A stretch of 64,000 nt of DNA from DATJFQ01 sp035492775 (GTDB lineage Bacteria; Acidobacteriota; Vicinamibacteria; Vicinamibacterales; 2-12-FULL-66-21): assembly GCA_035492775.1 (NCBI GenBank), contig DATJIW010000065.1, positions 1 to 64,000 on the forward strand, read 5' to 3'. Positions 7,092-16,308 of the stretch are shown piece by piece. Each line of letters opens with the position of its first letter. Position 1 is the stretch's first letter. Under the pieces are notes generated by a model that saw only the letters and a program-made list of their open reading frames with translations, was not told where the DNA came from and searched no databases. A program made the translations under genes and the position numbers.

Positions 7092-8732
7092 ATGTCTATT
7101 CCATCGTACGACGATCTCACCCCGCCGATTCCGGACGTGCTGGCGTCCGACACGGTCCCGCAGCTTGCGCAGTTTCTCGGTGAGCCGTCTCCAGTCTCCA
7201 GTTTCCAGTTGCCACGTGCGACGGGTTGCGTTTCGAGTCGTTCGGTCGCTGGCAACTCGCCCGGCGACGCCCAACTGGAAACGGCGAACCGGCCACTGGC
7301 AAATGTATATGCGTGTCTTCGCGGGGCGGCTGATGCGGACACGCCATTGATGGCGATCGCTCGTGATTTCTCGCCGCGTGTGATGCGTGTGGCGGCAGGG
7401 GAGGTACTCGTCGACGTCAGCGGTCTTGGACGCCTCATTGGCGCGCCGGACGATATCGTGCGCGAATTGCGCCGCGCCGTGGCTGAAGCACCAGTCGACG
7501 CCGTGGTTACGATTGCGACGACGCAGACGGCGGCGCGCGTGCTCGCGCGCGTGCCTGGGTCGACGGCAATCGCGCGGCTTCCGGTCACGGTGCTCCGCGA
7601 TCTGGAAACGCTGCCGCCGGCGGCGTCCGTGCGCGATCGCGAACGGCCGTACGAAACGCTCGAGCGATGGGGCATTGCGACGCTCGCGGATCTGGCTGCG
7701 CTGCCCGCAGGCGATCTGTCCGCACGCCTCGGGCGGCGCGGCGTGGCGCTGCAGCAGCTCGCACGCGGCTGCGATCCAGGCCCGTTCGTGCCCGATCCGG
7801 ATGTGCCGCGGTTCATCGAACGGCTCGAGCTGGAATGGCCGATCGCGGCGCTCGAGCCGCTGTCGTTCGTGTTCGCGCGTCTCCTGGATCCGTTGTCGAT
7901 CGCGCTGGAGCGTGCCGACCGCGGCGCCGCCGCGATCCGGCTCGATCTGCGGTTGACGGACCGTTCGGTCGACCGCCGCGTGCTGCAGCTGCCCGCGCCG
8001 ATGCGCGATCCGCGCGTGCTGCGGACGCTGCTGCTGCTCGAACTCGAATCGCGTCCGCCGTCGCCGCCCGACGGCGGGCACGAGGCGTCGATCGACATCG
8101 TCACGATCGAGATCGATCCGGCGCCGTCGCGGATCACACAGTTCTCGCTGCTCGAGCGCGCCGTGCCGTCGCCCGAGACGGTCTCGACGCTGATCGCGCG
8201 GCTGTCGGCACTCGTGGGGGAATCGCACGTCGGATCGCCGCGCGTGGTCGACACGCATCAGCCGGGCGCGTTTGCAATGGATCCATTCACGGCTCGTCCC
8301 ACTCGCGATTCGACGATCGAGCCCGAACGCGTGGGGGGCCACGCCGTGCGGCGGCAGCGGATTCCACCGGCGGTCCGCGTCAACGTGTCCGCAGGGCGCC
8401 CCGTGTATCTCGCGCCGTCTCGCCGCGGCATTCCATCGGGTGCGGTCGTGCAGGCGGCCGGTCCGTGGCGATCGTCCGGAGGGTGGTGGAACGCCGGCAG
8501 CACCCCCGCGTCTGTTACGCCGATGCCGCGAAGCGGCGACAGCGGACTGGTCACGCCGATGCCTCGAAGCGGCGATCTTCGACAGGGCTCGAGTTGCGCC
8601 GAGCATTGGTCGAAGCGCGAAGGCGGATGGGATCGGATCGAATGGGACGTGGCGCTGGCGCCTGGCGAAGTATGTCGCATCTTTCAGGACCGTGCGACCG
8701 GCCGATGGTTTTTTGAAGGGCTGTACGACTGA
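7092..8732 (+). CDS. imuB: ImuB, inactive Y-family polymerase-like protein
   Basis: The reading frame encodes 546 residues. ImuB is a non-catalytic Y-family homologue that links DnaE2 to the sliding clamp. Recognisable parts are FSPRVMRVAAGEVLVDVSGL (about residues 91-110), a helix-hairpin-helix-like ERWGIATLADLAALP, a clamp-binding-like TQFSLLE, and the C-terminal GLYD typical of the family. The first ~85 residues do not resemble ImuB and are encoded partly by repeats of TCCAGTTTCCAGTTGCC type, so the true start may lie further in (in-frame ATG 7350). Near residue 475 the nonapeptide VTPMPRSGD occurs twice, another apparent insertion before the conserved C-terminus. Confidence 0.75.
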   Translation: MSIPSYDDLTPPIPDVLASDTVPQLAQFLGEPSPVSSFQLPRATGCVSSRSVAGNSPGDAQLETANRPLANVYACLRGAADADTPLMAIARDFSPRVMRVAAGEVLVDVSGLGRLIGAPDDIVRELRRAVAEAPVDAVVTIATTQTAARVLARVPGSTAIARLPVTVLRDLETLPPAASVRDRERPYETLERWGIATLADLAALPAGDLSARLGRRGVALQQLARGCDPGPFVPDPDVPRFIERLELEWPIAALEPLSFVFARLLDPLSIALERADRGAAAIRLDLRLTDRSVDRRVLQLPAPMRDPRVLRTLLLLELESRPPSPPDGGHEASIDIVTIEIDPAPSRITQFSLLERAVPSPETVSTLIARLSALVGESHVGSPRVVDTHQPGAFAMDPFTARPTRDSTIEPERVGGHAVRRQRIPPAVRVNVSAGRPVYLAPSRRGIPSGAVVQAAGPWRSSGGWWNAGSTPASVTPMPRSGDSGLVTPMPRSGDLRQGSSCAEHWSKREGGWDRIEWDVALAPGEVCRIFQDRATGRWFFEGLYD

Positions 8733-8780
8733 TGAATCGAGCGCGAGTGCCGCGCAGCGGCAGCGCCGGGCGCTACTACC

Positions 8781-11700
8781 GTGTACATCGAGTTACGTGC
8801 AGCTTCCGCATTCTCCTTTCTCGACGGCGCGTCGTTGCCCGAGGCCCTCGTCGAGCGCGCGGCGTCGCTCGGCTATCCTGCGCTCGCGCTGCTCGATCGC
8901 GACGGCGTGTACGGCGCTCCGCGTTTCCACATGGCCGCGAAGAAAGCCGGCCTGAACGCGATGATCGGCGCCGAGTTGACGGTCTGCCCGGCGCGTCCTG
9001 CGCCTGGCCCCGTCCGCGATCAGCGGCCCCGGCGTAGTCCAGCGGGCCAGCCGCGCCCGTCCCTCGGTGCGGAAACGATCGTCAAGCTTCCCGTGCTGGT
9101 AGAGAACCGGACGGGGTACCGGAATCTGTGCCGCCTCGTGACCGCGATGAAGCTGCGGGCGCCCAAAGGAGAGGGCGCGTTGGCGCTCGACGAACTCGAC
9201 GGCTGCACCGCCGGTCTGGTTGCGTTCGCAGGGCGGACGATGTTGAGCGGCCCGCAGTTCGGCGTGGGCGGACTCGTCGACCGGCTCGTCGGCATTTTCG
9301 GGCGCGCGAACGTATTCGTCGAACTGCAGCGCCACCTGCTCCGCGACGAGGAAGCCGACAACCACGTGCTGCGCGACCTCGCCGCCGCGTTTCACGTGCC
9401 GATCGTCGCCACCAACGGCGTGCGTTTCGCGGAACCCGCCAGCCGTCCGCTGTACGACGTGCTCACCTGCATCCGGCACAAGACAATGATCGATCGCGCG
9501 GGACGGCGGCTGACGTGCAACGCGGAGCGGTATCTGAAATCGCCGGAGCAGATGGCGGCGCTCTTTGCCGATCTGCCGGATGCCATCGCGACGACGCGCG
9601 TGCTTGCGGACCGGCTGCAGTTCACGCTGGCCGATCTCGGCTACCGGTTTCCGGAATATCCGGTCCCGGAAGGTGAGTCGACATCGTCCTTTCTTCGCAA
9701 GATCACGCAGGCGGGCGCGCGCGACCGGTATCGCCCGATCGAGCCGCGGCACACGCGGCAGCTCGAACGCGAGCTGAATCTCATCGAGAAGCTCGATCTC
9801 GCCGGCTATTTCCTGATCGTCTGGGACATCGTGAATTTCTGCCGTCAGCAGGGGGTGCTGGTGCAGGGCCGCGGATCAGCGGCCAACAGCGCCGTCTGCT
9901 ATAGCCTCGGCATTACCGCCGTGGATCCGATCGGTATGGATCTGCTCTTCGAGCGATTTCTGTCGGAAGAGCGAGGCGAGTGGCCGGACATCGATCTCGA
10001 TCTGCCGAGCGGCGACCGTCGCGAGTGTGTGATCCAGCACGTCTACGAAAAGTACGGCTCGTCCGGGTTGGCGTCCGGCGGTCCGCGGGCCGCCATGACC
10101 GCGAACGTGATCACCTATCGCGGCCGCAGCGCGGCGCGGGAAGTCGGCAAGGTCCTCGGGCTCGAGCCGCCGCAAGTCGACTCGCTCGCGAAAGTCATGA
10201 ATCAGTTCGAGTGGGTCGATCCGAAGGAAACGCTCGAACGCAACCTGCGCGACGCGGGCATGGACGGTCTCCATCCGGCCATTCAGCAGTTCGGGCGGTT
10301 GTGGACGCAGATTCAGGATCTGCCGCGTCATCTCGGCCAGCATTCCGGCGGCATGGTCATGTGCCAGGGACGACTGGACGACGTGGTGCCGCTCGAGAAC
10401 GCATCGATGCCCGGCCGGGTGGTCGTCCAGTGGGACAAGGACGACTGCGCCGACATGGGGATCGTGAAGGTGGATCTGCTGGGCCTCGGGATGATGGCGG
10501 TGCTGCAGGATGCTTTGGAGATTGTCAATATCAACTCCCAACTCCCAATTCGCAACTTCTCCTGCCTCCCATCTCGATCTCGCGCACCTGCCCCCGGACG
10601 ACCCGGCCGTGTACCGAATGCTGCAGGAGGCCGACACGATCGGCATCTTCCAGGTGGAGTCGCGCGCGCAGATGGCGACGCTGCCGCGGCTTCGCCCGAA
10701 GACGTTCTACGACATCGTCGTCGAGGTCGCGATCATCCGCCCGGGACCCATCGTCGGCCAGATGGTGCATCCGTATCTGAAGCGGCGGCAGGGGCAGGAG
10801 CCGGTCGTCTATCCGCATCCTTCGCTGAGGCCGATCCTCGAGCGGACACTCGGCGTGCCGCTCTTTCAGGAGCAGCTGCTGCGGATGGCGATGGTGGCGG
10901 CGGGGTTCAGCGGCGGCGAAGCGGAGGAACTCCGGCGCGCGTTCGGATTCAAGCGGTCCGAACGCCGCATGCAGGAGATCGAAAAAAAGCTGCGCGCGGG
11001 TATGTCGAGGCAGGGGATTGCAGGGGAGGCGGCGGAGGAGATCATCCGGTCGATCACGTCGTTCGCGCTCTATGGATTTCCCGAATCGCACGCCGCGAGC
11101 TTCGCGCTGCTCGTGTATGCGAGCGCCTATCTCAAGGCGCACTATCCCGCAGCGTTCTATACGGCGATGCTGAACAACCAGCCGATGGGGTTTTATCACC
11201 CGTCGACGCTCGTCAAGGACGCGCAGCGGCACGGCGTGCGGTTTGCGCCCATCGATGTCCAGGTGTCCGACTGGGCGTGCCGCGTCGAGGCAGACGGCCG
11301 CGTGCGCCTCGGGCTGATGTATGTGAACGGACTGCGTCGCGAAGCCGGAGACGCGATCGCGGGGTCGGTTCGGGGTTCGGAGTTCGAGGGTCGGGATCAG
11401 GCTCACGGTTCAGGGAGCGAGGTGCCATGGCGTCGGGGTGCACTCGTTCGATGTCCCAAGTGCGGATGCGACGACGAGTCGATGCTGGAGACGCTGCATA
11501 CGCACGAAGGCTTCTGCAACGTGTGCTCGCATCTGTGGGCGCTTGAGCCCGGCACGAACGTGGCACCTGCAGACGTGGATCCCGGCATGGACCTTCGAAT
11601 CTCGAACGCCGAGCCTCGTTTCTTCTCACTCGACGACTTCATCCGGCGCACCGGTGTGCGGCGCGACGAAGTGGCGACGCTGGCGTCCATCGGCGCGCTG

Positions 11701-12270
11701 AACGGGTTCGGCTTCGATCGGCGCACGGCTCTGTGGCAAATCGAACAGGCGATCAGGCCTTCGGGGGAGCTCTTCGAGGGGACGCACATCAACACCCAAA
11801 CGAGCCTCGAAGCTCCAGCCTCCAGTCCCGAAGCCCCTTCACCGCTGGCGCCGATGACCGTTCCCGAACGGCTGCTTGCGGACTATGCGGGCACGAGCCT
11901 CACGATCGGTCCGCACCCGATGTCACTGCGGCGTCCCGAGCTCGCGCTGCGTGGCGTGCTGCGCGCGAGCGATCTACCGCTCGGGCGGCACGGCCGGCGG
12001 GTGCGCGTTGCGGGCGCGGTGATTACGCGGCAGCGTCCTGGTACCGCGAAAGGTTTCGTGTTCCTGACGCTGGAAGACGAGACCGGTATTGCGAACATCA
12101 TCGTGCGCCCCGATCTGTTCGTCGAGCAGCGCGGCACCGTCGTCGGGTCGCCTTACCTGCTCGTCGAAGGCACGCTGCAGATCCAGGAAGGCGTCACGTC
12201 GGTGCGCGCTGAACGGGTCCACCCGCTCGGCGGCGGCTCCCCTCCCGTCGACTCCCACGATTTCCGCTGA
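8781..12270 (+). pseudogene. dnaE2: dnaE2 (imuC) error-prone DNA polymerase III alpha, split by a frameshift
   Basis: GTG 8781 opens a DnaE2 frame with a degenerate PHP domain (YIELRAASAFSFLDGAS), the polymerase triad in PDIDLDLPSGDR (about residue 401) and HLGQHSGGMV. After LGLGMMAVLQDALEIV (to 10526) homology jumps to the +1 frame at HLDLAHLPPDDPAVYRML (from 10570) and continues through GVFQ-like IGIFQVESRAQM, a thumb/fingers region and an OB-fold end to 12270. The 43-nt junction is repeat-like, CAACTCCCAACTCCCAATTC. The downstream part has its own ATG at 10510, so a two-polypeptide enzyme or ribosomal shift cannot be excluded. Other insertions are at about 8985-9075, 11362-11613 (Cys-rich) and 11787-11845. 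Confidence 0.8.
10527..10569. repeat. 43-nt CAACTCCCAA-type insertion causing the dnaE2 frameshift
   Basis: The segment contains tandem CAACTCC/CCAACTCCCAATT units with base usage unlike the flanking GC-rich codons. Other DnaE2 proteins have only about six residues here, so the net change is about +25 nt, which shifts the frame by +1. Similar AACT/CAATT strings occur at 7192-7300 and 22580-22640. Confidence 0.6.
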
Positions 12271-12278
12271 TCCCGCGG

Positions 12279-12330
12279 AAAAGGGGACAGTCCCCATTTT
12301 TTCCAAAAAATGGGGACTGTCCCCTTTTTT
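12279..12330. repeat. Long palindromic repeat (GGGGACAGTCCCC type) after dnaE2
   Basis: The left arm AAAAGGGGACAGTCCCCATT and the right arm AATGGGGACTGTCCCCTTTT pair almost perfectly around a very short loop, with T-runs on both strands. A third, partial copy (AAAAAATAGGGACAGCC) follows at 12334-12350. Motifs of this type are widespread dispersed repeats, often associated with REP-associated tyrosine transposases. Here it could also act as a bidirectional terminator between dnaE2 and padR. Confidence 0.7.
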
Positions 12331-12363
12331 CGCAAAAAATAGGGACAGCCGGGTGATATAAGT

Positions 12364-12376
12364 AGCTATACTAGCT
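12364..12376. promoter_or_regulatory. Probable PadR operator overlapping its promoter
   Basis: The AT-rich segment before padR holds the palindrome AGCTA-TAC-TAGCT and a direct repeat of TAGCTATA (12363-12370, 12372-12379). It ends only 6 nt before the padR start. PadR regulators usually bind such palindromes at their own promoter, so auto-repression is likely. There is no clear ribosome-binding site. Confidence 0.5.
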
Positions 12377-12382
12377 ATATAG

Positions 12383-12685
12383 ATGCAGAAGTCGCTTTCG
12401 ATCGCCGCATTGACCGTGCTCCATGCCGTCGCGTCGGGCGTCCACCACGGCTTCGACATCATCGACGAGACCGGCCTCCCCGGCGGGACGGTCTATCCCG
12501 CGCTCAGCCGCATGGAGCGCGACGGCCTTCTCCGCTCGGAGTGGCAGCCCATCGAAGAGGCTCGGGCCGCACGCCGGCCACCGCGGCGTTATTACCGAAT
12601 CACGCCGGACGGCGTGCGCGCCCTCAACGACGCCATCGCGCGCGTCCACGCCCTCAAACCCGTTCGCTTCCGCGGATCCCGCTGA
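12383..12685 (+). CDS. PadR-family transcriptional regulator
   Basis: This is a 100-residue winged-helix protein. The conserved run LTVLHAVASGVHHGFDIIDETG and GTVYPALSRMERDGLL (recognition helix and wing) followed by RRYYRITPDG is diagnostic of PadR. The C-terminal dimerisation helix is short. In acidobacteria, PadR genes typically precede ADOP permeases, as here: the permease starts 2 bp after this stop, so the two are one transcription unit. It probably represses the pair until a ligand binds. Confidence 0.9.
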   Translation: MQKSLSIAALTVLHAVASGVHHGFDIIDETGLPGGTVYPALSRMERDGLLRSEWQPIEEARAARRPPRRYYRITPDGVRALNDAIARVHALKPVRFRGSR

Positions 12686-12687
12686 CG

Positions 12688-15309
12688 ATGGGGATGCCGA
12701 ACGCCCTGCGGTGGTGCCGCGCGTGCCTGACGATGGCGTCGGCAATCGTACCGTCCGCGCTCCGCGCCGACTGGCGCGCGGAGTGGGAAGCCGAACTCGC
12801 CGACCGCTGGGCCCGCATCGATCGGGGGCGCGCCGGTGCGCGCGCGGCGCTGCTTCGCCGGTGCCTGAGCGCATTCGTCCACGCCGCGTGGCTGCGAAAG
12901 GAGACGTTCCGCATGGAATCGCTGCTGCAGGATGCACGCTGCGCAGTGCGGCTCGCGCGACGGGATCGCGCGTTCACGCTCGTCGCCGTGCTCACGCTCG
13001 CCCTCGGAATTGGCGCCAACGCGGCGCTCTTCACTGTCCTCAACGGCACCCTGCTGCAGACGCTCCCCTTCCACGACCCCGACAGGCTCGCCCTTGCCTG
13101 GGAGACGCTGCCGGCGCAGGACATCGACCGCAATACGCCCGCCCCTGCCACCTTCGCCGACTGGCGCACGCGCGCGCGGACGATGCGGTCCTTCGCCGCG
13201 ATGACGGTCGCGATCAAAAACCTGACCGGCGACGGAGAGCCGGAACAGCTGCTGCTCGTGCGCGCGTCCTCCGACCTCATGCCGACGCTCGGAGTAACGC
13301 CGGCACTCGGACGCCCAATCCGACCCGACGAGGACCATCCGGGCGGCGCGCGCGTGATCCTGATCTCGGACGCGCTGTGGACCAGCCGCTACGGACGCAA
13401 TCCATCGATCGTCGGACGCAGCATCCGTCTCGACGGAGAGCCGGCAACGGTCATCGGTGTGCTCCCGCGCGACCTTCCCATGCCGGTCGCGAAGATCGAC
13501 GGCTGGGTGCCGCTCGCGCTTGGTCCGACAGAAGTCAACAGCGAGAGCCGCATGCTCTGGGTGTTCGGCCGGCTGGCGCCACGTTCCACCCCCGAAGCGG
13601 CCACCGCCGAACTATCCGCGCTCGTCCGCGAGCGCACGCACGGCACGCCGGCGCAGATCGGCGCCCGCGTGGAATCGATCGACGACGTGATCAGAGGCGA
13701 CGTGCGGCCGGACCTCGTACTCGCGTTCTGTGGAACGGCAATCGTGCTGCTCATCGCCTGCGGAAACGTCGCGATGATGCTCCTCACGCGCGGCGCAGGC
13801 CGGCAGCGCGAGTTCGCGATCCGCGCTGCGGTCGGAGCCTCCCGGGCGCGCGTCGTCCGACAGTTGACGATCGAAAGCATCGTGCTGGCAGCCCTGGCGG
13901 CCGCCGCCGGCATGCTGCTCGCGTACTGGGCGCTCGATGGGCTGTCGTCGATCATGCCCGACGCGCTCAGGAATCAAGTCGTCCCGCGCCTGGACTGGCG
14001 CGTTCTCGCGTTCGTGACCGCCGTTTCCCTCGCGACTGTCGTGCTGTTCGGCGTCTTCCCGGCAGTCTTTTCACTGCGCCGCGACTCCACGGCGGCGCTG
14101 GCGACCGGCGCCCGAACGACGGAGCGCGGCAGCGTCCGCACCCTCCGCGGGGTGCTCGTCATCTCCGAGGTCGCGCTCACTGTCGTCCTGTTGTCCGCAG
14201 CTGCTCTGCTGGGACGGACGTTTTCTGCCCTGCTGCGTAACGATCTCGGGTTCTCTCCGGATCGCGTTCTGACGCTGCAGGTGCCGCGCAGCAATGCGTC
14301 GAGCGCGCCGCCCGAACGCCGGATGTCCTTCTATCGCGCGCTGGAGACCCGCATAGGAGCGCTCCCGGGCGTTCGCGCGGTCGGACTGACCAACGGCCTT
14401 CCGGTGCGATTCACAGGGGGCGGGTCCGGATTCTTCCCCGAAGGCGCGGGTCAGGATGCCGCCGTCTCCGGCAACCACCGAATCGTCAACGGCGCCTATT
14501 TCGCTGCGCTCGGCATTCCGCTGCTCGAGGGACGCACGTTTGCCGACAGCGACACGCGCGATCGGCCCGCGGTTGCGCTCGTCAGCCGGGCATTTGCGGA
14601 TCACTTGTGGCCGGGGCGGGATGCCGTCGGCCGCAGGTTCACGTGGGGCCCGCCGTCGCCCGACAATCCCTGGATCACGGTCATCGGCGTCGTCGGCGAC
14701 ATTCGACTGGCTCGAAGCCTCGCTCCCGCTCCCCATGCGTATTTCGCGTTCACGCAGGTGCCAGACTACGTGCCCGACGATGTCGCGGTAAGAGTCGACG
14801 GGGACCCGCTCGCGAGCGCGGCCGCGGTTCGCGCGGCCATACGCGAGATCGATCCGGAGCAACCGGTTGCCAACATGTCGACGTACGAGCGGCTGCTCTC
14901 GAATTCAGTGGGGCGGCGGCGGTTCACCTTGTCGCTGATGACGCTCTTTGCAGCGCTCGCGCTCGGCCTTGCAGCTGTCGGCCTGTACGGGGTGATCGCG
15001 TTCATCGTCAGCGCTCGGACGCGCGAGCTGGGCGTGCGTATCGCGCTGGGTGCGAAAGCGAGAACGGTCCGGATTGCAGTACTTCGCGATGGATTGCTGC
15101 TCGCGTCGGCTGGAGCCATCGTCGGTGTCGTCCTCGCGTCCGCGATCGGGCGATGGGCTTCGGCGTGGCTGCCCGGCGTCGCGCAGCTGGACTTTCTGTC
15201 AATTGCAGCTGCAGTCGCGGCAATCCTGGTGATGGCTGCTGTAGCTTGCGACGTTCCGGCACGCCGCGCGGCCGGTGTCGATCCCATGAAGGCGCTGCGT
15301 ATCGAGTGA
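12688..15309 (+). CDS. ADOP-type ABC transporter permease (MacB/FtsX fold)
   Basis: This is an 873-residue protein. The N-terminal extension (RADWRAEWEAELADRW) is characteristic of acidobacterial duplicated orphan permeases. Then come the first helix (FTLVAVLTLALGIGANAALF), a MacB-like periplasmic domain, an FtsX block of three helices (about residues 350-500), a second periplasmic domain, and a second FtsX block near the C-terminus ending in PARRAAGVDPMKALRIE. No ATP-binding partner is encoded nearby, as usual for orphan permeases. The substrate is unknown; antimicrobial or lipoprotein export is a guess from MacB. ATG 12688 was chosen because it lies directly after padR. Confidence 0.88.
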   Translation: MGMPNALRWCRACLTMASAIVPSALRADWRAEWEAELADRWARIDRGRAGARAALLRRCLSAFVHAAWLRKETFRMESLLQDARCAVRLARRDRAFTLVAVLTLALGIGANAALFTVLNGTLLQTLPFHDPDRLALAWETLPAQDIDRNTPAPATFADWRTRARTMRSFAAMTVAIKNLTGDGEPEQLLLVRASSDLMPTLGVTPALGRPIRPDEDHPGGARVILISDALWTSRYGRNPSIVGRSIRLDGEPATVIGVLPRDLPMPVAKIDGWVPLALGPTEVNSESRMLWVFGRLAPRSTPEAATAELSALVRERTHGTPAQIGARVESIDDVIRGDVRPDLVLAFCGTAIVLLIACGNVAMMLLTRGAGRQREFAIRAAVGASRARVVRQLTIESIVLAALAAAAGMLLAYWALDGLSSIMPDALRNQVVPRLDWRVLAFVTAVSLATVVLFGVFPAVFSLRRDSTAALATGARTTERGSVRTLRGVLVISEVALTVVLLSAAALLGRTFSALLRNDLGFSPDRVLTLQVPRSNASSAPPERRMSFYRALETRIGALPGVRAVGLTNGLPVRFTGGGSGFFPEGAGQDAAVSGNHRIVNGAYFAALGIPLLEGRTFADSDTRDRPAVALVSRAFADHLWPGRDAVGRRFTWGPPSPDNPWITVIGVVGDIRLARSLAPAPHAYFAFTQVPDYVPDDVAVRVDGDPLASAAAVRAAIREIDPEQPVANMSTYERLLSNSVGRRRFTLSLMTLFAALALGLAAVGLYGVIAFIVSARTRELGVRIALGAKARTVRIAVLRDGLLLASAGAIVGVVLASAIGRWASAWLPGVAQLDFLSIAAAVAAILVMAAVACDVPARRAAGVDPMKALRIE

Positions 15310-15378
15310 TCTGAAGCGACTGATTCATCGTCTGCAGCTCAGCCTATCTGGCAGGTCGCTTGCAGTCAGCCGGACCGT

Positions 15379-16308
15379 ATGCGCCGTGTGGGCTGGCTCA
15401 TCCTCATTGTTGCCGCCGCCTCGTGTGCCCCACCAATACGGTCGACGCTGACGGGGCCTGTCACGCCGGAGAAGATGGCTGAGCTATGGCTGCAGCCGAC
15501 GGCCGCCCGGGATCTCTTCTGGGGCGTGGGTGGGCAACGGCTTGCCCCTGACACCCGGGCGCCGTTCAAGGTGCTCGAGATCAAGCGAGGGGGCTTCAGT
15601 ACCGGCTTGACCGTCGAGGATCCATCGAACCGCGAGTGGAGCGCGAAATTCCCGCCGGAAGCATCCACTGAAGTCGTCGCGTCGCGAATTCTCTGGGGCC
15701 TCGGATATCATCAGCCGCCGATCTACTACGTGAGCCGGTGGGAAGCGGAGGGCGCACCGGATCCCAACCCCCAGCTTCCGGCGCGCTTTCGGGAAAAAAA
15801 GCCCGATCTCTACGGCCTCGACGCGAAAGGGGACTGGTCGTACTACCAGAACCCGTTCGTCGATACACGCCCGCTGAACGGATTACTCGTGCTGCAGGTG
15901 ATGCTGGGCAACTCGGACTTGAAGGACGAGCAGAACGCAATCTATGACCTCAAGGAGAAGTACGAAGGAGCGACGAAGTGGTATGTCGCGCGCGACCTTG
16001 GCCAGTCGTTCGGCCGAACGGGGATCGTCAACGCGCCTCGCGGCGACATCCAGGTGTTCGAGACGACACCGTTCATCAAGGGAGTCGACGAGCACGGCAA
16101 GGTGCGCTTCGACTACCGCGGCCGGAACGCGGCTCTCGTGTCGAGCATGACGCCGGCAGATGTCCACTGGACCTGCGAACACCTGAACCTGCTGACCGAC
16201 CGTCAGTGGGAAGACGCGTTCCGCGCCGGCGGCTATGCGCCAGAGCTCGCCAACCGGTTCATCCGCCGCTTCAAGCAGAAGATCAAGGAAGGCTTCGCGA
16301 TCAAATGA
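15379..16308 (+). CDS. Lipoprotein with a putative kinase-like fold, unknown function
   Basis: This is a 309-residue protein with a signal peptide and lipobox AAASC (Cys16). No named domain is certain. Motifs arranged as in HipA/CotH/PI3K-like kinases can be seen: Lys90 in EWSAKF, Glu98 in the next helix, N178-x-D180-x5-N186 in GNSDLKDEQNAIYDL (catalytic-loop like) and D206-L-G in VARDLGQSFG (DFG-like). This suggests an exported phosphotransferase or a degenerate relative. It overlaps the DUF4956 gene by ATGA and that gene overlaps a phospholipase-D-like gene, so the three probably act together. The kinase assignment is inference. Confidence 0.6.
   Translation: MRRVGWLILIVAAASCAPPIRSTLTGPVTPEKMAELWLQPTAARDLFWGVGGQRLAPDTRAPFKVLEIKRGGFSTGLTVEDPSNREWSAKFPPEASTEVVASRILWGLGYHQPPIYYVSRWEAEGAPDPNPQLPARFREKKPDLYGLDAKGDWSYYQNPFVDTRPLNGLLVLQVMLGNSDLKDEQNAIYDLKEKYEGATKWYVARDLGQSFGRTGIVNAPRGDIQVFETTPFIKGVDEHGKVRFDYRGRNAALVSSMTPADVHWTCEHLNLLTDRQWEDAFRAGGYAPELANRFIRRFKQKIKEGFAIK

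Noticed and set aside
10510..11546. Continuation of the first dnaE2 frame beyond the shift (to 11546)
   Set aside because: After 10526 this frame gives Arg/Ala-rich sequence without homology, while the +1 frame carries the conserved polymerase.
12279..12330. Palindrome as an ordinary rho-independent terminator only
   Set aside because: It has an extra partial third copy and a core known as a dispersed repeat, so it is better listed as a repeat that may also terminate.
15310..15378. Possible gene or promoter between the ADOP permease and the kinase-like lipoprotein
   Set aside because: The 69 bp contain no convincing -10/-35 pair, palindrome or open frame.
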